Below are positions 60,037-64,000 of a DNA stretch of 64,000 nt, one piece after another. Both the position numbers and the translations under genes were made by a program. The DNA is from JBBPZK01 sp965219175 (GTDB lineage Bacteria > Actinomycetota > Rubrobacteria > Rubrobacterales > Rubrobacteraceae). The notes under the pieces are model-generated. The model did not search any database and was not told the origin of the DNA. It saw only the letters and a list, made by a program, of their open reading frames with translations. Location of the stretch: assembly GCA_965219175.1 (NCBI GenBank), contig CBDCNI010000001.1, forward strand, positions 806,001-870,000. The letters run 5' to 3'. Every line of letters starts with the position of its first letter. Position 1 is the first letter of the stretch.

Positions 60037-60837
60037 CTAACCACGAAGCTTTCCCGAACGGGCGGATGAGGCCCGAAAGGAATAAGCCGCGATGACGACT
60101 GCGACCCCCAGGGCAACGAGGCTGGTCCACTGGGCGTTGTTCAGGCCGAGGGCGACCTCCGGCACGTCCCTCACGATCGAAAAGATGAAGACCCGGCTGA
60201 GCGCGAAGGCTCCCAGGACAAAAGCGAATAGCAAGCCGGGGCGGGTGGATAGTCGGCCGCGAAGCAGCCACGCAACAGCGAAGATCAAAAGGTCCACACC
60301 CACTTCATATAGAGCCCCCGACTGGACGGCGACGCCTGTTGCCGGGCGCTCGGGACCCGCGACCGTGTAGACCACGCCCCAGGGCAGAGAGGTCGGTGGC
60401 CCGTAGTGCTCCCCGATTATCACGTCACCGATCCTCCCTACCGCCATTCCGACCGCCGTTGCGAGAGCCAGCAGGTCCACGGTCGGCCAGAACGCCACCC
60501 TGTAGCGGCGGGAGAGCCACCAGAACACGATCGGCACCAGGAAGACACCCCCGTAGAAGGCGAACCCACCCTCCCACACGGCGAATATCCTCCAGGGATG
60601 GCTCAGATATCCTATCGGATCCGCCTGCAGGACGTAGTAGAGTCGCGTTCCCACGACGCCTGCCACCAGCACCCATATAAGGGCGTTCTCCGCCAACAGC
60701 TTGGGGAAGCTGAAGCGGGGAGCTTCGCGCAAGAATACCCACCACCCAAGTATGGACCCCGCCATAATCGCGAGCCCGTGCCAGCTCAGGGTCAGCGGCC
60801 CGAGGGTGAGCTCGGGCGGAAGACCGATGGTGATCAT
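60037..60837 (-). CDS. lgt: Prolipoprotein diacylglyceryl transferase-like protein
   Basis: 266 residues, seven helices. WEGGFAFYGGVFLVPIVFWW and GRIGDVIIGEHYGPPTSLPW are the Lgt blocks, but the usual GRxGNFxNxE reads GRIGDVIIGE: Asn to Asp and Asn to Gly. Other residues (HG in SWHGLAIMAGSI; RVFIFSIVRD) fit. Probably a functional but divergent Lgt, or a paralog of the main enzyme. Lies between two sortase genes. Confidence 0.83.
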   Translation of the reverse strand: MITIGLPPELTLGPLTLSWHGLAIMAGSILGWWVFLREAPRFSFPKLLAENALIWVLVAGVVGTRLYYVLQADPIGYLSHPWRIFAVWEGGFAFYGGVFLVPIVFWWLSRRYRVAFWPTVDLLALATAVGMAVGRIGDVIIGEHYGPPTSLPWGVVYTVAGPERPATGVAVQSGALYEVGVDLLIFAVAWLLRGRLSTRPGLLFAFVLGAFALSRVFIFSIVRDVPEVALGLNNAQWTSLVALGVAVVIAAYSFRASSARSGKLRG

Positions 60838-60897
60838 TGCATCCTCCCTCTCCGCGATCCATCATCTATTCCGCTCATCTGTTCGAAGCCCATCACG

Positions 60898-61539
60898 CTA
60901 GGCCTTACTCACCAACTCCGCGCGCACGATGAGGCGCTTGGAGTAGTCGGGGAGGGTGCAGGTCTGCAAGGTCAACACGCTCTTGCCCTTCACGGGCCTG
61001 GTCACCGAGAGGTTGCCGGGGCCAACGACAAATTCTCTATAGACTTTGTAAGTGTATTTCTTTCCGTCGGCGTCCTTGACGTAGATCTTATCGCCGTTCT
61101 CTAGCTTGTTGAGGTCGAAAAAGGCGAGCAGGCTCTTTGTCCCGACGTAGCCCAGCCTGTGTCCCGCAACGTAAGTGTTGGACCCTTTCCGCCAGGGGAA
61201 GCCCGTTCCCTTGAGGTGGATCGCCACGCTGTTCTTGAGCGCTTTTTCGTCGTCGCCGACAGCGTCCGGCACGGAGGCGTTCTCTACACGGCTCATCGCC
61301 GGTATCGTCACCTTCAAGGTCTTATCCTTTGGTCCCTTAGTGGCCGCCGGGTTCCCGGTTTGCTCCCGGCCTCCTATTTCTGGTACGTTGAACCCTTGCG
61401 GGTTCTTGCTGTTGGTGGCGGTGCTCCCCTGAGCCTGTCCCTGGCCCAAGAGGCCAAGCATGAAATACGCTATGAGCACGATACCCGCTCCAACCATGAG
61501 CAAGCTCACGAGCTTGGTAGTGAGTTTTCTAATCGACAA
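60898..61539 (-). CDS. Sortase (class E/D type), second copy
   Basis: 213 residues. Membrane anchor at the N-terminus (LVSLLMVGAGIVLIAYFMLG), short linker, sortase fold: NTYVAGHRLGYVGTKSL (His) and SVLTLQTCTLPDYSKRLIVR (Cys, Arg). Paralog of the 59251 enzyme but without its coiled-coil linker, so probably a different substrate. Upstream of lgt in the same direction. Confidence 0.87.
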   Translation of the reverse strand: MSIRKLTTKLVSLLMVGAGIVLIAYFMLGLLGQGQAQGSTATNSKNPQGFNVPEIGGREQTGNPAATKGPKDKTLKVTIPAMSRVENASVPDAVGDDEKALKNSVAIHLKGTGFPWRKGSNTYVAGHRLGYVGTKSLLAFFDLNKLENGDKIYVKDADGKKYTYKVYREFVVGPGNLSVTRPVKGKSVLTLQTCTLPDYSKRLIVRAELVSKA

Positions 61540-61663
61540 CTTCTCTAACCCTCCTGCTGGTTACTGTTTCGAAATCCTCTCTAGATTGCCGTTCCGTACC
61601 ATCCGCATCCCGGTGTTGGAACGGAGGTGGACGCGGAGGTCTCTTATAGAGACCGGCGGAGGA

Positions 61664-62062
61664 CTATAGTCGCAGTACTTGCAGGCTGAGGAAGAAGGGG
61701 TCTCGCGGGTGGCGAGAGGATAATGATAGGTTGCTGACGCCGGGCAGGTGGAGAGGTTCCATTATCCGCCAGCCCGGAATATTATTTCGTCGCAGCCAGA
61801 GGAGCGCCATCATGGCAAGGACGAAGGCGGCGACGAAGCTCGATAGATCCATCACCGAAGTCTCTCCACTCCTGCACGGCGCAACCTCAACGTGGGAGAG
61901 TGGGGAACACTTGGAGGTATTGGATGAGTTTGTAGAGCCCGGCGCATGTGATGGCCCGAAGGTCCCGCTACACAAGACCAGGGCAATCAACAAGAGCGTC
62001 ACGAAGGCCGCCCAGCGCAGCTTAGTGATCGAAACTTCCCTTTTGACAATGCTAGAAAACAC
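61664..62062 (-). CDS. Hypothetical two-helix membrane protein
   Basis: 132 residues with two hydrophobic segments (LRWAAFVTLLLIALVLCSGT; LSSFVAAFVLAMMALLWLRR) and a short loop with two Cys between them. No family recognised. Divergent from the ChrB-N gene. Confidence 0.5.
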   Translation of the reverse strand: MFSSIVKREVSITKLRWAAFVTLLLIALVLCSGTFGPSHAPGSTNSSNTSKCSPLSHVEVAPCRSGETSVMDLSSFVAAFVLAMMALLWLRRNNIPGWRIMEPLHLPGVSNLSLSSRHPRDPFFLSLQVLRL

Positions 62063-62240
62063 TATCCTTCATTCTACACCGCCTCCCGGAATTGTACGAT
62101 GCGGGAAGGCCCCGAACGATCCGCCCGACAAGCCCCGCGCCCAAAACCCAGAACGGATAATCCCACCACACCACCAGCGCCATGCGATAATGAATTACTC
62201 CAAAAGATTTTTTCACCGCCCACTTGCCTATTCGTGAAAC

Positions 62241-62870
62241 GTGGGTATACTGCAACGTACTTTGCACGAGACTAACGATTCAAACGAGTATGATGAGGTT
62301 GCTGGTGCCGATGCTAGCGGGGGGCGTTGGCTGTTGTTGATCTACCAGCTCCCGAAAGGTTCTTCTTCGGCCCGGACTTCCGTTTGGCGGGAGGCGCGGC
62401 GTTTGGGCGCTCTCTCGCTGCAGCACGCCGTTTGTCTGCTTCCGCTTTCTGAGAAAAACCGTGCGGCTTATGATCGGCTCGTCCGGCGGATCGAGGAGTA
62501 TGGGGGAGAGGCCAGTTTGTTGGAGACCGCTTCTCCCGATGATTCGTGGCACGAGAGGACGGTGGCTCGTTTTAATGCCGCGCGCGATGAGGAGTACGAG
62601 GAAGTCGTAGACGAGACCGAGCGTTTCCGGGAGGAGGTCGAACGCGAGCGTCGCAAGGGGAAGTTTACTTTCGCAGAGCTTGAGGACGAGGAGAGCAACC
62701 TGGAGCGTCTGCACAAGTATCTGGCGCAGGTTGAGGCGAGGGATACTTTCGGGGCCGAAGGCCGAGAGCGGGCGGCATCCGAGGTGGAGCGTTGCGCCGG
62801 GGTTTTGGAGGCTTTTGCGCAGGAGATCTACGAGCACCAGAGGATAGCCGAAGATGAGGAGAGCCGGTGA
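62241..62870 (+). CDS. ChrB N-terminal-domain protein
   Basis: 209 residues. GGRWLLLIYQLPKGSSSART and WREARRLGALSLQHAVCLLP are the ChrB N-terminal signature; the rest is charged helical coil. ChrB regulates chromate efflux in some bacteria, but this has only the N-terminal domain. A TATACT box at 62246-62251 lies inside the chosen frame, so the true start may be further in (for example TTG 62262). Its stop overlaps the next start (GTGA). Confidence 0.72.
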   Translation: MGILQRTLHETNDSNEYDEVAGADASGGRWLLLIYQLPKGSSSARTSVWREARRLGALSLQHAVCLLPLSEKNRAAYDRLVRRIEEYGGEASLLETASPDDSWHERTVARFNAARDEEYEEVVDETERFREEVERERRKGKFTFAELEDEESNLERLHKYLAQVEARDTFGAEGRERAASEVERCAGVLEAFAQEIYEHQRIAEDEESR

Positions 62871-63670
62871 CCGCCGGGCTCCTCGCGCTCACCGTTTTCG
62901 TCGCCACGGCCGTCGAGATGGTGGAGGCCCTTACCATAGTGTTGGCCGTCGGGGTTAGCCGGAGCTGGCGCCCGACGCTGCAAGGGGCTCTTTCAGCTAT
63001 CGCGGTTCTCGCCGTGTTGGTGGCGGTTTTCGGTGTCTCTCTGGCTACGGCGGTTCCCCTTCGCTTGCTCCAGTTCGTGGTCGGAGTCGGGCTGCTCCTT
63101 TTCGGGTTGCAGTGGTTGCGTAAGGCTGTGACGCGGGCGGCGGGTAGGAGGCCCCATAGGGACGAGGCGGCCGCCTTCGAGCGCTTGGTCGGCCGTATGG
63201 CGGGTGGCGGGCGTTCGGGTCGGGGTTTCGACCCCGTCGCTTTCGTCGCAGCTTTCAAGGGGGTTTTCCTCGAAGGGCTGGAGGCGGCGATTATCGCGAT
63301 CACCTTCGGGGCGGCGGCCGGTCGGTTGGGAGTCGCGTTCGCGAGCGCCGGGGTCGCGGTCGTTGTTGTTGCCCTGCTCGGTTTGATCGTCCACCGCCCG
63401 CTCGCCCGCGTCCCCGAGAACGGGATGAAGATGGGCGTCGGCCTGCTCCTGTCTTCCTTCGGCACGTTCTGGATCTTCGAGGGCCTAGGCCTTGAATGGC
63501 CGGGTGGTGAGTTAGCGGTGCTATACATCGCGGCGGCCTATTCGATAGCGGCGCTCGTGGCCGTGCGTCTTCTCGCCCGTACAGCGGGAGAGAGCCAGGC
63601 TCACGACCCGGAACCCGGCAAGGAGAAGTCGCTGGCGACCGGGGAAGATAGCCGGGGAGAAGATTCGTGA
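62867..63670 (+). CDS. Integral membrane protein with paired E-x-x-E-A motifs (COG4280-like)
   Basis: 267 residues, six to seven helices. Two repeats, TAVEMVEALTIVLAVG and FLEGLEAAIIAITFGA, resemble the REGLEA motif of FTR1 iron permeases and related metal carriers. This family often follows ChrB-N genes; here they overlap. A cation-transport role is inferred from motif and partner, not established. Confidence 0.68.
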   Translation: MTAGLLALTVFVATAVEMVEALTIVLAVGVSRSWRPTLQGALSAIAVLAVLVAVFGVSLATAVPLRLLQFVVGVGLLLFGLQWLRKAVTRAAGRRPHRDEAAAFERLVGRMAGGGRSGRGFDPVAFVAAFKGVFLEGLEAAIIAITFGAAAGRLGVAFASAGVAVVVVALLGLIVHRPLARVPENGMKMGVGLLLSSFGTFWIFEGLGLEWPGGELAVLYIAAAYSIAALVAVRLLARTAGESQAHDPEPGKEKSLATGEDSRGEDS

Positions 63671-63704
63671 GCCACACTATTCCCACGGAAAGGTTGATCA
63701 AACT

Positions 63705-64000
63705 GTGAGCTGGGACATGACCGCGCTTGCCCTGATCGGCCTGAAGCAAGCGCTCGCGACCTACGGATATCTGGCGGTCTTCCTCTTTGTCGGCATCGAG
63801 AGCATAGGTATTCCTTTTCCCGGCGAAACAATGCTCGTTACCGCCGCGATCTACGCGGGTACGGGTGGGAACCTCTCTATCCCGTTCGTGATCGGAGCGG
63901 CCGCCACGGGGGCGATCGTCGGCGACAATATAGGTTTCGGCGTCGGACACTGGGGCGGATACCGGCTACTGGTTCGCTACGGCAAATACATCCGGCTGGA
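63705..64000 (+). CDS. DedA-family membrane protein, 3' end outside window
   Basis: Open to the last base (about 98 residues seen). IESIGIPFPGETMLVTAAIY and GAIVGDNIGFGVGHWGGYRL are DedA hallmarks. DedA proteins are membrane transporters for lipid carriers (e.g. undecaprenyl phosphate) in several bacteria. GTG 63705 has ggaaagg upstream; ATG 63717 is an alternative. Confidence 0.82.
   Translation, partial: MSWDMTALALIGLKQALATYGYLAVFLFVGIESIGIPFPGETMLVTAAIYAGTGGNLSIPFVIGAAATGAIVGDNIGFGVGHWGGYRLLVRYGKYIRL

Noticed and set aside
1..64000. CRISPR arrays, insertion sequences, prophage genes
   Set aside because: No regularly spaced repeats, transposase/integrase motifs or phage structural genes were found.

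Overview
The window reads as chromosomal DNA of a high-GC actinobacterium and looks most like Rubrobacter or a close relative. That placement is an inference from gene content and style: class E-type sortases, a PGPGW membrane protein, PimA/PimB-like mannosyltransferases, many GTG/TTG starts, short -10 boxes placed directly before start codons, and tight ATGA/GTGA overlaps. No rRNA, CRISPR array, prophage or insertion sequence was seen. One tRNA gene (Glu, CUC) is present.

Region by region. 1-1908: 3' part of a BetT-type choline transporter. 2.1-6.3 kb: an accessory island of toxin-antitoxin and defence-like genes (HicAB, MntA/HepT, a small helical orphan, a frameshifted DUF433 gene, a PD-(D/E)XK nuclease fused to a propeller-like domain, DUF433/DUF5615) mixed with remnants of hicB and of a typA C-terminus. 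6.3-13.4 kb: small membrane proteins, MsrA, cupin, deaminase, M24 peptidase, NifU-like protein. 13.4-15.9 kb: an AT-richer orphan, tRNA-Glu and gltX. 15.9-24.2 kb: a sugar or polyol catabolic locus (PfkB kinase, GpsA-like dehydrogenase, FGGY kinase, ABC importer, divergent SorC regulator with a candidate operator). 24.2-29.2 kb: sulfite oxidase with two DUF202 proteins and a divergent LysR, a GH114 glycosidase with a late frameshift, and an FbaB/LsrF-type aldolase.

29.5-47.2 kb is the most striking part. It holds two paralogous squalene-hopene-cyclase-clan proteins with DxDDT motifs and seven QW-type repeats, a UbiA prenyltransferase with a DGGGP-synthase-like second motif, PimA-like and PimB-like glycosyltransferases, three PlsY-family acyltransferases (two lack the usual motif-2 residues), two DegV/FakB-type fatty-acid-binding proteins each overlapping a plsY gene, two YbhN/AglD-type flippase-like proteins and a PanE-like reductase. 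Together this looks like a locus for making and exporting an unusual terpenoid-containing glycerol or inositol glycolipid. That product is inferred, not shown. A sigma-70 gene and an alpha/beta hydrolase lie inside the region.

47.5-53.4 kb: FGGY kinase plus zinc alcohol dehydrogenase, two MFS transporters and a MerR regulator. 53.5-64 kb: envelope and secreted functions (class A beta-lactamase-like lipoprotein, Tat-exported PhoX behind a PHO-box-like triple repeat, Tat-exported Met-rich multicopper oxidase, sortase - Lgt - sortase), then a ChrB-N protein, an EGLEA-motif membrane protein and the start of a DedA protein cut by the window end.
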